From Siphonodentalium dalli (Eukaryota > Mollusca > Scaphopoda > Gadilida > Siphonodentaliidae): 64,000 nucleotides of DNA. The position numbers and the translations under genes are program-made. How positions within the stretch are numbered: the stretch's first letter is position 1; every line of letters begins with the position of its first letter. Positions 10,761-22,572 of this stretch are shown here, piece by piece. The notes under the pieces are model-generated. The model did no database searches. It was not told where the DNA came from and worked only from the letters and a program-made list of their open reading frames with translations. The stretch is taken from assembly GCA_032622095.1 (NCBI GenBank), contig CP136067.1, forward strand, positions 54,413,899-54,477,898, read 5' to 3'.

Positions 10761-11600
10761 GGAAATTCATGAATATCTCATGTTTAATTTTCTTCGGACA
10801 ATAATGGACTTTATTTTAATGACTGATTTCAATTGATCTTTCCGCCCACATTTATGCAAATATTAATACATTTGGAAGTTGCAAAGTTTATTGTAGGCTC
10901 ATACGAAGCCAGTTCTTTTCAATTTTCGTGTCAATCTGAACAATATACATGTGGGCAGAGTATTTTGTCATGAGGACACGCATCCTTCTTGGTAAGCTTG
11001 AAATAAACCAGTTATGCCGAAACCAAGAATTCTCATTGGCCTGTCTGGCTTCCGTACATTTACGAGCAACATGAGAACCATCCATAGTCTGCAGACTCAT
11101 TGTTGCCTAAAGTTAATGGTGCTACCAATTTTCTGAAGCAACTAACAACAGAAATGTGTTCTTTCTGGAGAAGCCCAAATTATTTCTCAATTAGGTTAGA
11201 GCTACAGATAAGTGATACTGCCTTTGAAGGAAATGCTTTCAGAGGGACGCGAGTAATTTATGGTTCTCTGTAGTAAATGGTCCTCTACATTCACCGTACT
11301 AATAACTGTCATCACGGTCTACAATGCAAGTGATTAATTTTGCCGATTGGAGTATATTTACTGCTACATGACAAATTTTGTCAGAAGACGTGGCACAGCT
11401 CTCTTGTGAGGGGACTTGGCAAACAAAAATATTACTCCTGGAAGCAATTCAAATAGATTTGTTTCCGTTCTATTCACACGCTCTCACTCGTCTAAGGAGT
11501 CTGGTACAATTAGACTCGGACAATCTTGACTAGAGGCCTGCGGTCTTCGATTTTGTTTTAATCAATGATTCTAATCCACTTTATTTGGAAAGCTTTTCAA
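10761..11600. other. ADAR intron, nothing recognised
   Basis: No exon or repeat boundary is supported. Confidence 0.4.
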
Positions 11601-11604
11601 TGGC

Positions 11605-11935
11605 TTTATTTGGCTGACACTTACTCGACTGACTGCAACAGTTTTGTCAGTTTAAATTTTTGAATTGAACCCTAATATTGTACGATGTCACCCCATGGCT
11701 GTCTAAATTACAACTTTTATGACACTCATACAGGAACCAATCTAGTACAGTTTCATGCAGACAGAAACCAGTTTAGAACGCAGACTTAGTCCAGTGCAGT
11801 TTCATGACCCTCATGCTGACTGAAGCCAGTCTAGAATGCAGCCTGGGAGTTGGACACTCTTGCAGGCAGGGACCAGTCTTTTAAGTGCAGTTTCATGACC
11901 CTCAAGCTTGCAGAATTAAGCCTTTGATTTAGTTG
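11605..11935. repeat. Diverged duplicate of 13615-13870
   Basis: Shares with the later copy the ordered blocks GGCTGACAC..CTC..CTGACTGCAACAGTTTT, GGCTGTCT, TTTATGACACTCAT, CAGTTTCATGACCCTCATGCTG and CCTGGGAGT. This indicates an old duplication within the intron or a dispersed repeat. Confidence 0.55.
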
Positions 11936-12246
11936 TAATGATTCTAATCCACTTTATTTTGAAAGCATTTCAATGGCATTATTTCGTTGACACCAGAGCT
12001 GTTAAGTTTCACGGATTATCTGTGAGACTTCTGGATTGCCATAGCGAAAACATCTAAAATACAGATAATCACCCATTTCTCCTGCATGTGACAACGTGGC
12101 TAATTAGTAGGCCATGCATGTCAACAGATAAAATGAGTACACGCATCGGCCACTAATCCCTTTTTCACAGTTTGGGCATCCCTTAATATATTAATTGTTC
12201 TGAGACAGTTCAAGCATTTGTCAAAACAAACATGCATCTACTTGAT

Positions 12247-13045
12247 TATCCCCCGCCAAATTTAAAATTTGCGGGGGATATAGTAATGGGTTCCGTCCGT
12301 CCGTCTGTCCATTTGTCCCGAATTTGTAAGAGTCATAACTTGAACAAATGTAAATGGATTTCAAAGATTTGTGGTATATGAGTTCACCTGACCATTACAT
12401 AGAATGAGTTCGCAAGCCAGGTCTGGCCAGATATTATTACCGGAGTTATTGGACTTTGTTTATTATTTTTGTCGAATTTACCAAATAGCAAATAGACGAC
12501 GTCACAGGGCTCATTTTCACAAATCTCAACGGATTTAAAAGATATTTGGTATATGAGTTCACCTGACCATTACCTAGAATGAGTTTGCAAGCCAGGTCCG
12601 GCCAGATATTTTTATCGGAGTTATTGGACTTTGGTAATTTCGACAAAAATAATAAACAAATAGACGTCACAGGGCTCATTTCCACAAATGTCAACGGATT
12701 TCAAAGATTTTTGGTACATGAGTTCACATGACCAGTATCTAGAACGAGTTCGCAAACCAGGTCCGGCCAGATATTTTCAGCAGAGTTATTGGACTTTGGA
12801 CAACTGTTTATTTTTTTGTGTGCAAATGGATGACGTCACAGGGCTAATTTCCACGAATGTCAACGGATTTAAAAGATTTTTGGTATATTCGTTCCCATGA
12901 CCAGTACCTAAAATGAGTTCGCAAGCCAGGCTTTTTGACAAAATCCCACCTCTTGTTTAGCACATACTGAGAACGCAAACATTTTATTGAGAATGCACTT
13001 CCCCAACTGCACAATTCGGCGGGGGATACCGCCGTCTGCGACTGC
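12247..13045. repeat. GGGGGATA-type repeat with four internal units of about 165-175 bp
   Basis: Opens with CCCCGCCAAATTTAAAATTTGCGGGGGATATAGTAATGGGTTCCGTCCGTCC and closes with GGCGGGGGATACCGCCGTCTGCGACTGCTTG. In between, 'tttggtatatgagttcacctgaccattacctagaatgagttcgcaagccaggtccggccagatatt' recurs four times (about 12370, 12548, 12710 and 12878), alternating with 'gacgtcacagggctcatttccac'. I associate this repeat type with bivalves from general knowledge. Confidence 0.65.
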
Positions 13046-13109
13046 TTGTTTCAATACATGTAGACACATAATACACAGCTGTTAAATAACCGCTAAGTCA
13101 CAAAGCATG

Positions 13110-13360
13110 CCAACGGAATGTGTCAATTTTATTTGCGGGTAAACTGTAAGATGGGTCAATTTTGTACTTTCGGTTTCACACATGTCCGGTTGTAACCTGT
13201 GTATTACTATGGTTCGTTTTTACTTTTTTTAAATTTGTTTTAAGTTACTGCTTCTTAAAAAATGGTGACATTTCATTTGGGGTTTAAACTGTAAGACGAG
13301 TCCATTTTATAGTTTATTCCGATTTGTACTTTCGGTTTCGCACAAATCCAGCCGTACCCA
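13110..13360. repeat. Two diverged direct repeats
   Basis: Blocks with 'aaactgtaagatgggtcaattttgtactttcggtttcacac' (about 13140) and 'aaactgtaagacgagtccattttatag...ttgtactttcggtttcgcac' (about 13286) are related direct copies about 145 bp apart. Confidence 0.45.
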
Positions 13361-13614
13361 GAGGAATTATGAGTATTTTATCTCAGTTTAAACGAAGTGC
13401 CTGCTTCTTTCTCTTTAATAAATGGTGGACCGTGGTGGTCTCTCAACACAGGTGGAATTTGTGTTTTGAGCCGAAAATTAGGTGGTCGTGGTCGCGTTTA
13501 ACAGGTGATCACCCATTGAAGGTGATATATAGAATGAACCAGTCAGTGAACAGGAAATTGGAGGTGGTTCCTCCTGCAAAACTCCCGGATGGCTATTTTC
13601 AAAACATTAACCGG

Positions 13615-13870
13615 TCTGGCTGACACGCACTCCACTGACTGCAACAGTTTTATCTGTTTCGATAATTAATTGAAACCTGTTATTTTAAAATGTCCCCTGC
13701 TGGCTGTCTGAAGTACACCTTTATGACACTCATGCAGACAGGGACCAGTTTCAAACTTTCATGACCCTCATGCTGGCAGAACCCAGTCTAGAGAACGGCC
13801 TGGGAGTATGACACCCGTGCAACCACGAACCAGTCTAGTACAGTTTCATGACCCTCGTGCATGAAGAAAC
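13615..13870. repeat. Diverged duplicate of 11605-11935
   Basis: Carries the same ordered blocks as the earlier copy. Non-coding. Confidence 0.55.
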
Positions 13871-14674
13871 ATTAAGTACTAATGCACTATAAATTTAACC
13901 CACCTCAGACATTGAAACTTAATCTGATTTAGTTGATAATCATACCACCAAGTTTATGCTGCTATGTAATATTGTACAAATTCTGTAGGTTCACATTTTC
14001 TGTTGGAGAGGTAAAACTATTGGTATAATATTGGGCTACTTGTGTAACTCCTTCTCTGTACATCTCCATTCTCTCTTCCTCACACATCTGCTTCTGCCAC
14101 AGGTCTGATAGCTGAAATGGGACGCAGCCAGTCACATGACATCTAGTCGACACCAAGGAGGGAATTGTTTAATGACTCAAAACGCAAAAAAGCATCTCGG
14201 CTAATCTCGGGTTTTCATTTCTGTGAAATTGATTTTTCTGGCAATCTGAAACCAGATCAGAGGAAATTCATGAGGGAATTTTTCGATAATGTCTCAGACT
14301 TTACAATTTAATTTACAAATGTGAAATATGTGTTTGTGTCGGCTGTCTTGTATTGCGGCTTGAAGTGCCAATTGAGAAAGTTCTATACCACCAGCTCTAA
14401 ATGTTTTGCGGAGTATCTAAGCAAATCAAATTTTTTTTCAATTCTCATAGCGATTAGATGTCTTGTGTTCAGCCTTTTTAGTATGACAGCGACAGTAAGT
14501 TCTTCCAACAGCTTCCCTCATGATTGATTGATGAAGTTTTTTATGAATAAATGAGAAACGAAGACATTGTAATGAATGTATGGATTTCAGCCAATGCCAG
14601 CTCTGGGATCTTGGCAAACTGGGACGCTTCACTAACTGGGACCTCACACTGACTGGGACCTCACACTGACTTAA
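13871..14674. other. ADAR intron, nothing recognised
   Basis: No exon or repeat boundary is supported. Just before the next tandem repeat there is a small local repetition, ACTGGGACCTCACACTG (about 14634-14669). Confidence 0.4.
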
Positions 14675-15060
14675 TTTTGGGGTCATTCGGCCAAAAAACA
14701 TGGTCGCCAGCAGCCATCTTGGATTTTACTCTTTGTATGACTAAATTCTTTAGCACGGGCTATATGTCATACCTTTAGTCTGATCATCATAAAATTTGTC
14801 ATGAATGTTATTGATGACATTTAGATGGGAACGAGTCATTTTGGGGACATTCGGCCAAAAAACATGGCCGCCAGCAGCCATCTTGGATTTTACTCTTTGT
14901 ATGACTAAATTCTTTAGCATGGGCTACAGGTCGTACCTTTAGTCTGATCGTCATAAAATTTGTCATGGATGTTAACAATGACATGTAGATGGGAACGACT
15001 CATTTTGGGGTCATTCGGCCGAAAACATGACCGCCAGCAGCCATCTTGGATTTTACTTTT
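14675..15060. repeat. 164-bp tandem repeat, about 2.3 copies
   Basis: GGTCATTCGGCCAAAAAACATGG...CCGCCAGCAGCCATCTTGGA starts near 14681, 14845 and 15009, an exact 164-bp period with a few substitutions per copy. The third copy is truncated. Confidence 0.75.
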
Positions 15061-15745
15061 CTCTTCATGTCTATAAACTAGTATTAGACATTCAACTTTC
15101 CACATTCCTAATTGCTCCATTGACTGTAATACATTAAATTATTCCCTTTCCAAGTTGAGCTACAGTATCATTGACACTTTCATTGATTTCAGTAATGTCT
15201 ATATTTTGATAAAATACTATAAGAAACGCTGTGTTTCACACATATACATATATATAGGAATCAGGGAGCTAAATGTGTTCTAGAGTCGGGGAGCGAGTAC
15301 TCCGTGGAGCTAAAGGTGAAGGTAACTGAAGAATGACCTTCACCTGATACATGCGACACTTTATTAAAGGATGACATCGCGTTTATTTGATTTGTACATA
15401 ATATCTAAATAATTTAAACTGGTGAATGAATGGGGGAATGGATTTTTGTAAGCGGGAAATTTATTTAACTAGCTGCTGTAGTCCTGGGTTTTTCCAGATC
15501 AAATTTGGCTGTGAGATAGCCCTGTCGTAGACTTGGGGATTTATTTTAAAAAGTAAACACATGACCTATGATTTTTCTTGCATTTTCGTGATCAACTGAT
15601 GTCAATCTAGCGGCGTAAACATCACTGGTATGGCCTGCAGGCTTCAATTCAGTGAATTTGGCCGAAAAGTTAACACTGTCGCCTATGGGAAACAATTTAG
15701 TTCAGTGATTCCTACAGTGTCATTGACACTTTCATTTCTCATGCC
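15061..15745. other. ADAR intron, nothing recognised
   Basis: No supported feature. Confidence 0.4.
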
Positions 15746-15986
15746 TTGACCCTTTCATGACGGGAGCTGCGGGAAAGTGCATTCTCTTGTATATGCGAAT
15801 CTCCCATAGGGAGCCTTGCATATATAAGAGAATGCACGGGCTTACAAGATCAAGGTAAAATATTGTTAGGCCAATGCATTCTCTTATATATGCGAGGTGC
15901 CTTATGGGCAACTCGCATATATAAGAGAATGCATTGGCACAGGGTTTTCACAAAAAATCAGGAAGCTCCAGTCATGAAAGGGTTAA
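15746..15986. mobile_element. Family A twin-hairpin TTAA element
   Basis: Left end CCCTTTCATGACGGGAGCTGCG follows TTGA, a one-base change from TTAA. The right end is CTCCAGTCATGAAAGGGTTAA. It contains two hairpins joined by the CTTACAAGATCAAGGTAAAATATTGTTAGGCC linker. No coding capacity. Confidence 0.75.
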
Positions 15987-17030
15987 TCATCAGGGACATA
16001 TCCAGGCCGTTTTTCATACCGTTTACCGGTTTGGGCGCCCAAACTCCAGGCACCCAAAAAAAAAGTAGATTTTACCAACTTTTTTTTTTTTTTAAATTAA
16101 GCTCCCAATTCATATCATAGTTGGAATCATACTGTAGAGTATGTTGGTTTATCTAGCTTTCATCTGTGAAAACTTCAAATAGTTTGAGTTCAGGTTTGTT
16201 ATCATTCAGACTTCAGTATTTCAATCAAATTAAAGTGAAATTACACAATACAGTACAGGAACAGTGACAATTTGATCATATCAACATGGTTATCAGGTGG
16301 GATCTCATAATACCAAATGAATAATTAACATGGAGTAATTACTAACTTAATAGACATCATTTCTGTACTACTAGTATATTATGTACCGGTTTGTGTCTCA
16401 CACTTGAATTTTAGAAAATAGCCTATTATATGAATTAGAGTGATAACGGTTTCATTTCAAGCAGGATAAGCATAATCCATTGAATCAAAAGATATCTGAC
16501 AATAACTTGTAAGCATTTCCAATCCATACATATATAAAAATTTCCAAAGTTCCGCTTGAGAAACTTGATCAAATTGACCTCTCAGTAAAATTCAATATAC
16601 TGAATCCGAGAGCCCCAGATTAGCTCTCAATGCATTGGATTTTCAAAAAATTTCCAGGGGAACAACCCCCAGACCCCCCCACCATCAACTGGGGGATACC
16701 CCCCTCCCGAACCTCCCTTGCTCAAGTGTTCGGGATATTGCCCAAAAACAGGTGTCCCCAAAAAATCGCTGGACCCTTCACTGATCATCAAATTACATTT
16801 CAATGACCCATTAATCAGTCTATTTTTTATCAAATTTGACAATCTAAATCAACTTGTAATATATAAGATTGGATACTGCTTCAATATCTGGAACTGTCCT
16901 AAGTGCCCTTGGCTATTTATGTTCGGAAGAATAAAATATAAGAAATAAAATCACCCTCCCACCCCATTTTTTTTTTTAAGTTGGTTGTAAATATAGCAAT
17001 TTATTTAGCCTTTAATATGTGTAACAGGAT
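15987..17030. other. ADAR intron, nothing recognised
   Basis: Includes a C-rich patch near 16660-16720 and short poly-T tracts. No exon is supported. Confidence 0.4.
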
Positions 17031-17595
17031 CTGGCTGTTGATTTCATACTTACATTCGTTCATTTCCAGGTTCCCTGCTCAGCTATTTCATGAAACCAGT
17101 CTATCTGGATAGCATCATTCTGGGCAGTCTTTACAATGGGGAGCTGGCTGTTGATTTCATACTTACATTTGTTCATTTCCAGGTTCCCTGCTCGGCTATT
17201 TCATGAAACCAGTCTATCTGGATAGCATCATTCTGGGCAGTCTTTACAATGGGGAGCTGGCTGTTGATTTCATACTTACATTTGTTCATTTCCAGGTTCC
17301 CTGCTCGGCTATTTCATGAAACCAGTCTATCTGGATAGCATCATTCTGGGCAGTCTTTACAATGGGGAGCTGGCTGTTGATTTCATACTTACATTTGTTC
17401 ATTTCCAGGTTCCCTGCTCGGCTATTTCATGAAACCAGTCTATCTGGATAGCATCATTCTGGGCAGTCTTTACAATGGGGAGCTGGCTGTTGATTTCATA
17501 CTTACATTTGTTCATTTCCAGGTTCCCTGCTCAGCTATTTCATGAAACCAGTCTATCTGGATAGCATCATTCTGGGCAGTCTTTACAATGGGGAG
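17031..17595 (+). repeat. Five exact-length 113-bp copies of a splice acceptor plus exon start
   Basis: Each unit has 39 nt of intron end (CTGGCTGTTGATTTCATACT...TTTCCAG) and 74 nt of ADAR exon (GTTCCCTGCTC...AATGGGGAG). AG acceptors precede exon copies at 17070, 17183, 17296, 17409 and 17522, every 113 bp. The copies are nearly identical: units 2-4 have CTCGGC where units 1 and 5 have CTCAGC, and unit 1 has CATTCG for CATTTG. Because 39 nt is 13 codons but the next exon copy is then read in another phase, use of any of acceptors 1-4 runs into a TGA within the following copy (for example 17204-17206). Only acceptor 5 gives full-length protein. A local assembly error is the main alternative. 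Confidence 0.95.
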
Positions 17596-18039
17596 CACCT
17601 AGCGAGAGGAGTATACGGACGCTACAGCCAGGCAGAAGACATCCAACAACCATACCGACTCAACCAGCCATACCTTAGCAGCATAAGCAACCCAGAGAGC
17701 CGGCAACCAGGCAAAGCTCCTAACTTCAGCGTCAACTGGTGCATCATTGACAACACGATTGAAGTTATCAACACGATGACGGGCAAGACGGAAGTCGGCG
17801 AAACATCCAGGCTGTCGAAGCACGCCATGTTCAGATTGTTTAACAATCTCTATGACATGGCTGTAACAACAAACCATCCCGATAGTCTCGCACCCAAGCT
17901 GTACTCGGAAGCTAAAATCGGCGCTTTGGAGTACCAGTCTACCAAAGATAACCTATATAAGGCATTCCAGACCCTTAATTTAGGGGCATGGGTCAAGAAA
18001 CCAGCCGAGCAGGACCAGTTTGAGTTGAGCAGTAACTGA
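17522..18039 (+). CDS. ADAR2-like RNA adenosine deaminase, last exon
   Basis: This is the C-terminal part of the deaminase domain that starts at 1125. The split Gly codon (G|GT) joins the two exons in phase 1 and gives the conserved stretch TMGCQGSLLSYFMKPVYLDS. Downstream come IILGSLYNGEHLARG, NPESRQPGKAPNFSVNW, SRLSKHAMF and, at the end, LGAWVKKPAEQDQF, all recognisable from ADAR2-type enzymes. Residues of this part bind the buried inositol hexakisphosphate in human ADAR2 and are required for folding, so its loss should inactivate the enzyme. The stop is TGA at 18037-18039, at the usual family end. The start is set by the fifth tandem acceptor. The 3' UTR end cannot be fixed; AATAAA occurs at 18996-19001, but nothing ties it to this gene. 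Confidence 0.95.
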
Positions 18040-18175
18040 TTGGTTAGAGTCATTTCATTGTTGAAATAATTTCATGATTATTGTACGTACAGGGCATAAA
18101 GTGTTTGGGGGGATGGACTTATTGGTTTGACCTGTTTGTTTCTCAGCTGAAGCTGTCAAAATGATTTATAACCAT

Positions 18176-18735
18176 TTAACCATTTCTATACTAAATGGAT
18201 TCTCCTATTCAGTTATTACTGTATACTTTTTGGAATGTTCTATTGATCATTTGGAGAGGTGTGCAGTATAAATTGCAGACAACAGTCAGACGAAAAGATA
18301 ATACAAGTGCTAAATGTTTCTTATTACACACATATGTGCGATTTCCATTGAAAACGCTGTTAACTAAAAATGGTAATGTCATTAGTGAATGAAGTCATTT
18401 CTCATGATGTCATTGACGTTAAGTCGCTTACTGATCTAGACTGAATTTCGATGGTTGAACTTTTTCCACAATAAGATTCTTTCTTGCATTAATTTTGGGT
18501 GTTTTAATCAAATTGATGCAGAAGTGTAATAGTGTAATCAATTAGTTCCGAGAATTATGTTAAATAATTCATTCAAGGTTTCTTAACAACGTCTCTCGCC
18601 TCTAGTTAATTATTTAACGTAATTCTCGAAACCAATCGATTACTCTCTATATATTCATTTGAGGAAAATGTTCAGATAATAAGTTCAACAAACGACTACT
18701 ACTCATCAATGAGTATTTACTATAGAAAGGGTTAA
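18176..18735. mobile_element. Family B TTAA element with internal foldback
   Basis: TTAA at 18176-18179 and 18732-18735. The ends are CCATTTCTATACTAAATGGATTC and CAATGAGTATTTACTATAGAAAGGG. A secondary inverted repeat (ATTAGTTCCGAGAATTATGTTAAATAATT against its near-complement, about 18538-18652) lies inside and may be a nested insertion. It lies just downstream of the ADAR stop codon. Confidence 0.65.
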
Positions 18736-19111
18736 TTATGACCAATTGGAAAACATTAAAGTTAGTGTATCTCTTCCTAACATCATTTATAAGGTTTCCT
18801 GGGTATAAAATAATCGAAGAAGCCTGTCCAGAAATTGTTCTATCAATTAATAATTTATTTATTTAGATTTTTTTCCTGGTATGATACATTGAGCATACCA
18901 AGATGAAGAACTCTATCTTGTTAGCACCATCAATTAAGGCAAATTTCATTTGAATTAACAGATTTCATCTTGAAATACGTTTTGCTTCCATCAGAAATAA
19001 ACCACATTGTTGTTCCTTTATAGACAAATAAATATACACAATCTTCAATTTGATCTGTATTTTATTCACAAAAAGCTAATGATGTTGTAATTGTGACCCA
19101 GAAGAGATATA

Positions 19112-19338
19112 CTTCTTTACTAAATGGATTCTCCGATTCAATTATAAAAGTATACACTGGAATGATCTATTTTCCATCTTATTCAGGAAATATAAGCAGA
19201 TGTTAACAGCACAAATAGATCATACAAGTGCAGACGGATTCATATCCATTGGTGGAAACTGTTAGTCGTTTGTTGGTATAATATCTGAACATTTACTAAG
19301 TGAACTACTCAGCAATGAGTATTCAATAAAGAAAGGGT
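19112..19338. mobile_element. Family B element, decayed ends
   Basis: Contains TTTACTAAATGGATTCTCCGATTCAATTATAAAAGTATACACTGGAATGATCTATT and ends CAATGAGTATTCAATAAAGAAAGGGTG. The order is the same as in the complete family B copies, but the TTAA is not preserved. Confidence 0.5.
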
Positions 19339-19412
19339 GTCAAATCATATGACCGTTTTAGCCATGAACCACACATGTCAAACCATTACAATTTCTTCAG
19401 AACACATGTTTA

Positions 19413-20268
19413 CAGGGTTCCCACAGTGTGTTAAAAATCTGGTATAGCCTTGAATCTGACAATAGGACAATTCAACACCTAGAAAGCAGGGTTTGCGATG
19501 TCCAGAAAATTCTTTTAGCCATTTTTCAGAAACTTCGGCCAAATTTAAAAACCACAAGATATATCATCATTGGGAGGCAAAACAAAAACATGACATATTA
19601 ATAAAAAAAAAAGTAAAGCAAATAGAACAAATAAAACATCCACACAAAAAAATAACTTAAACTTTTCGAGATTGACGTGTAAAAAAAATTATACTGCAAG
19701 TGTGCACCGATGAGAACAGCACAAACAGTAAAATAGTTCACATTTTTATTGATATTGTCTATAGCAATAATAAACAGTAAAACGTTATCTACATGTAGCT
19801 GATATCGTATACCAATATAAATGAGAACAGATGTGCCTATTGTTGAATCCATAAAGCAATAAAGCATTGTTTATTGATTAAGAAAAGGGACAATATTAAA
19901 TAGGGGTTAATTATTAATCATTGTTTTGATAAGCATGTGTGGCTGTTAGTAAATTGTTATCCAGACATACAGGGGCGAGCAACTAATCATTAACTATTGA
20001 GGACTAAGGGTTTCTGTGAGAGCTGGCGATATATGGAGAAGTGATTGCTCACTATAGGCTTGAAACTTTGCGGCCAAATGAATGTTTTTTTGGCCCTGCT
20101 CGGAAGTGCTTAAAGTGCCTTAATTTAGGCCTAATATGCACTTCTCTCTAACACATTAAGTTGATCTTGAAGATTGTCATGAAATTTCATTGAATTTTTG
20201 AACAGAAGGCCTTGAAAATTGTCGTGAAAGAGCCTTGAATTTAAGAATGTCAGACTTGTGGGAACCCT
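19413..20268. mobile_element. Possible hAT-like non-autonomous element
   Basis: The ends CAGGGTTCCCACA and TGTGGGAACCCT are inverted and of hAT type. Phrases such as 'gccttgaa(t/a)' and 'tggccctgctcggaagtgct' recur near the ends. I could not find a matching 8-bp target duplication, so the boundaries are uncertain. Confidence 0.45.
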
Positions 20269-20971
20269 TTTCAAAGAAGAAATGTTTTTTTTTTAAATTG
20301 TAATTTTAGTATGATTAATAGAATATGGTTAAATATTTTATTTTATTAATGAAATCCTGTAGAATGGGATGCCCATTCTCACCAAGGTTTGTGCCCTGGT
20401 TCTGATGATACCGGGTTCTCCTGATATCAGTATATTTTCACATCTACATATTATTTTTATTCACTTTGAAAACCTGTCTATTTTGAACGGATTCTCTTGC
20501 TAGTCATATTTCAAACTACCAGGCTACTCCTGCGATAGTTTTCTACCACTTTAATAAGATAAAACTGAAGGTTGGATATATTATTTGTCTATAGAAGCAT
20601 AATATAAAAGTGGTTTTATTTCAATTGTAAGAACACTTTCAAAGCATATCAAGAAGGAGAACCCTATCTTGTTTGGATCCTCGATCATGGCAAATTGTAT
20701 TTCTGTTCTAAAAATAGCCCCTAATACTATCCCGTGTTCTAAATAAAATTTCTATTGATACAATCTTTTCCTGACTGGTGTCCTCGATTCATGTCTATTA
20801 TTTATACCCCCGAATCTATATACAACTTTCTGGGAGGAGATAAACCATCTTTAAAGTAATATTAGTGAATTTTAGCGTTACTTAAAGTATTGTATGTCAT
20901 GATGGTTGCATAGTCAGCATGTTTCATCATTAGTAACTCGAGAACATTTGAAAGAATTCCTAAATTTTATG
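20269..20971. other. Intergenic, nothing recognised
   Basis: No exon or repeat boundary is supported. Confidence 0.4.
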
Positions 20972-20973
20972 TA

Positions 20974-21182
20974 CAGTAATGCCCAAAGTAATTGACCACT
21001 TAACCACAGCAGAATTATGGGTAATTTTTCAGGATTTAGTCGGAAATATGGCTTGTTGCCATTCATTGGAAAGCTCTCGCCGAGAGTTTTCCGATGAATG
21101 GCAACAAGCCATTTTCCGACTAAATCCTGAAAAATTACCCATAATTCTGCTGTTAAGTGGTCAATTACTTTGGGCATTACTG
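20974..21182. mobile_element. TA-flanked foldback element (family F), near-perfect hairpin
   Basis: The 209-bp element reads CAGTAATGCCC...GGGCATTACTG, with TA on both sides. The two arms, about 100 nt each, are almost perfect complements around AAGCTCTCGCCGAGAGTTTT. CAGT ends and TA duplication indicate Tc1/mariner-type mobilisation. No transposase is present. Confidence 0.85.
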
Positions 21183-21196
21183 TACTGAAATCATGG

Positions 21197-21414
21197 TTAA
21201 CCCTTCCATGACTAGAGCTTCCTGAAATTTTGCGGAAACCCTGTGCCAATGCATTCTTTTATATATGCGAGTCCCATAGCCCCATGACCTTGTTAGCCAG
21301 TGCATTCTCTTATATATGCGAGGCTCCCTATGGGAGACGGGCATATATAAGAGAATCCACTGGCACAGGGTCTTGAATGCTGCACCAGCACAGCTCCAGT
21401 CATGAAAGGGTTAA
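21197..21414. mobile_element. Family A element, one hairpin shortened
   Basis: TTAA at 21197-21200 and 21411-21414, with CCCTTCCATGACTAGAGCTTCC at the left and GCTCCAGTCATGAAAGGG at the right. The first hairpin has lost its second arm. The second hairpin (about 21297-21363) is complete. Confidence 0.75.
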
Positions 21415-21967
21415 TGTTTGTCTAAAATCATTCTTTATTGTCTGAGAAATACTACCTATAATCTGTTTTGGACAAAAAAAAACAGATAACAAATTTATCA
21501 CCTGTTCAACATAGTTGTGAGAAAATTCACTTTCTTATCTAAATCTTACATCATTATTACACATAGTCCACATGAAATCATAATATAAATCGTCCCATTT
21601 TTTATGTTTTTTCTATCTGCTGTTTACCCCTATTCATTGCTGAATGGTTTCTCCTATGTAGTTCTAAAAGGTTCCATTGGAATTGTCGATTCTTCAATTG
21701 TAGGGATGGTTTGATAATAAAATGACAGCGCACAGGAAAACATCCTATCGTTATCTATACATTCATTGGTAAGGATGTTCAGCTCAGATGAACAATTTAT
21801 CTAAATGTCCAGAAACATCGCTAAAAATGGTCAGGTTCTATCTCATTATCAGTAGTTTATGGTGTCAAATCCGATGGACCTTTGTTTTCACTCAACACAA
21901 TACTATCTGTCAAATAGCGTACTTACAACGCCAGGACCATGATTTCAGTCTAAATATAGGCCCACTA

Positions 21968-22188
21968 CAGTAATGCCATAAATAATTGACTCCTTAACCA
22001 CAGCAGAATTATGGGTAATTTTTCAGGATTTAGTCGGAAATATGGCTTGCCATTCATCAGAAAGTTGCCATTCATCGGAAAGCTCTCACTTTCCGATGAA
22101 TGGTAACGAGCCATATTTCCGACTAAATCCTGAAAAAATACCCATAATTCTGCTGTGGTTAAGGAGTTGATTATTTAGGGCATTACTG
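21968..22188. mobile_element. TA-flanked foldback element (family F)
   Basis: The ends CAGTAATGCC / GGGCATTACTG are flanked by TA (21966-21967 and 22189-22190). It has the same arms as 20974-21182, with an extra repetition of GCCATTCATC(A/G)GAAAG in the left arm. Confidence 0.8.
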
Positions 22189-22314
22189 TATATTTACAAA
22201 CCTGTTGAACAGAAAAATGAATTTAAATGGTGACCTATGATCAATCTTATCCCAGTCTTCCTAATTGGGATATTTTAGGGTCGTCCTGGTTGGCTGTGGC
22301 TCTAAAAGTCATCT

Positions 22315-22572
22315 TTAACCCTTTCATGACGGGAGTTGCGCTGGTGCAGCATTAAATATCCTGGGTCAGTGCATTCTCTTATATATGTGAGTCTCCCATA
22401 GGGAAGCTCTAATGTTTTAGAACATGCACTGGCTTACAAGGTGAAGGTAAAAATTGTGCCAATGTATTCTCTTATATATGCAAGGCTCGCTTTGAGAGAC
22501 TCGCATATATAGAAGAATACATTGGCAGAGTTTTTGCAAAAGTTCTGGAAGCTCCGCTCATGGAAGGGTTAA
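22315..22572. mobile_element. Family A twin-hairpin TTAA element
   Basis: TTAA at 22315-22318 and 22569-22572, with ends CCCTTTCATGACGGGAGTTGCG and GCTCCGCTCATGGAAGGG. The first hairpin is degraded and the second intact. Confidence 0.75.

Noticed and set aside
17031-17521. Extra coding exons for ADAR in the tandem copies 1-4
   Set aside because: No GT donor follows the 74-nt exon piece in any copy, so they cannot be internal exons. They can only act as alternative acceptors, and reading through them meets a stop.
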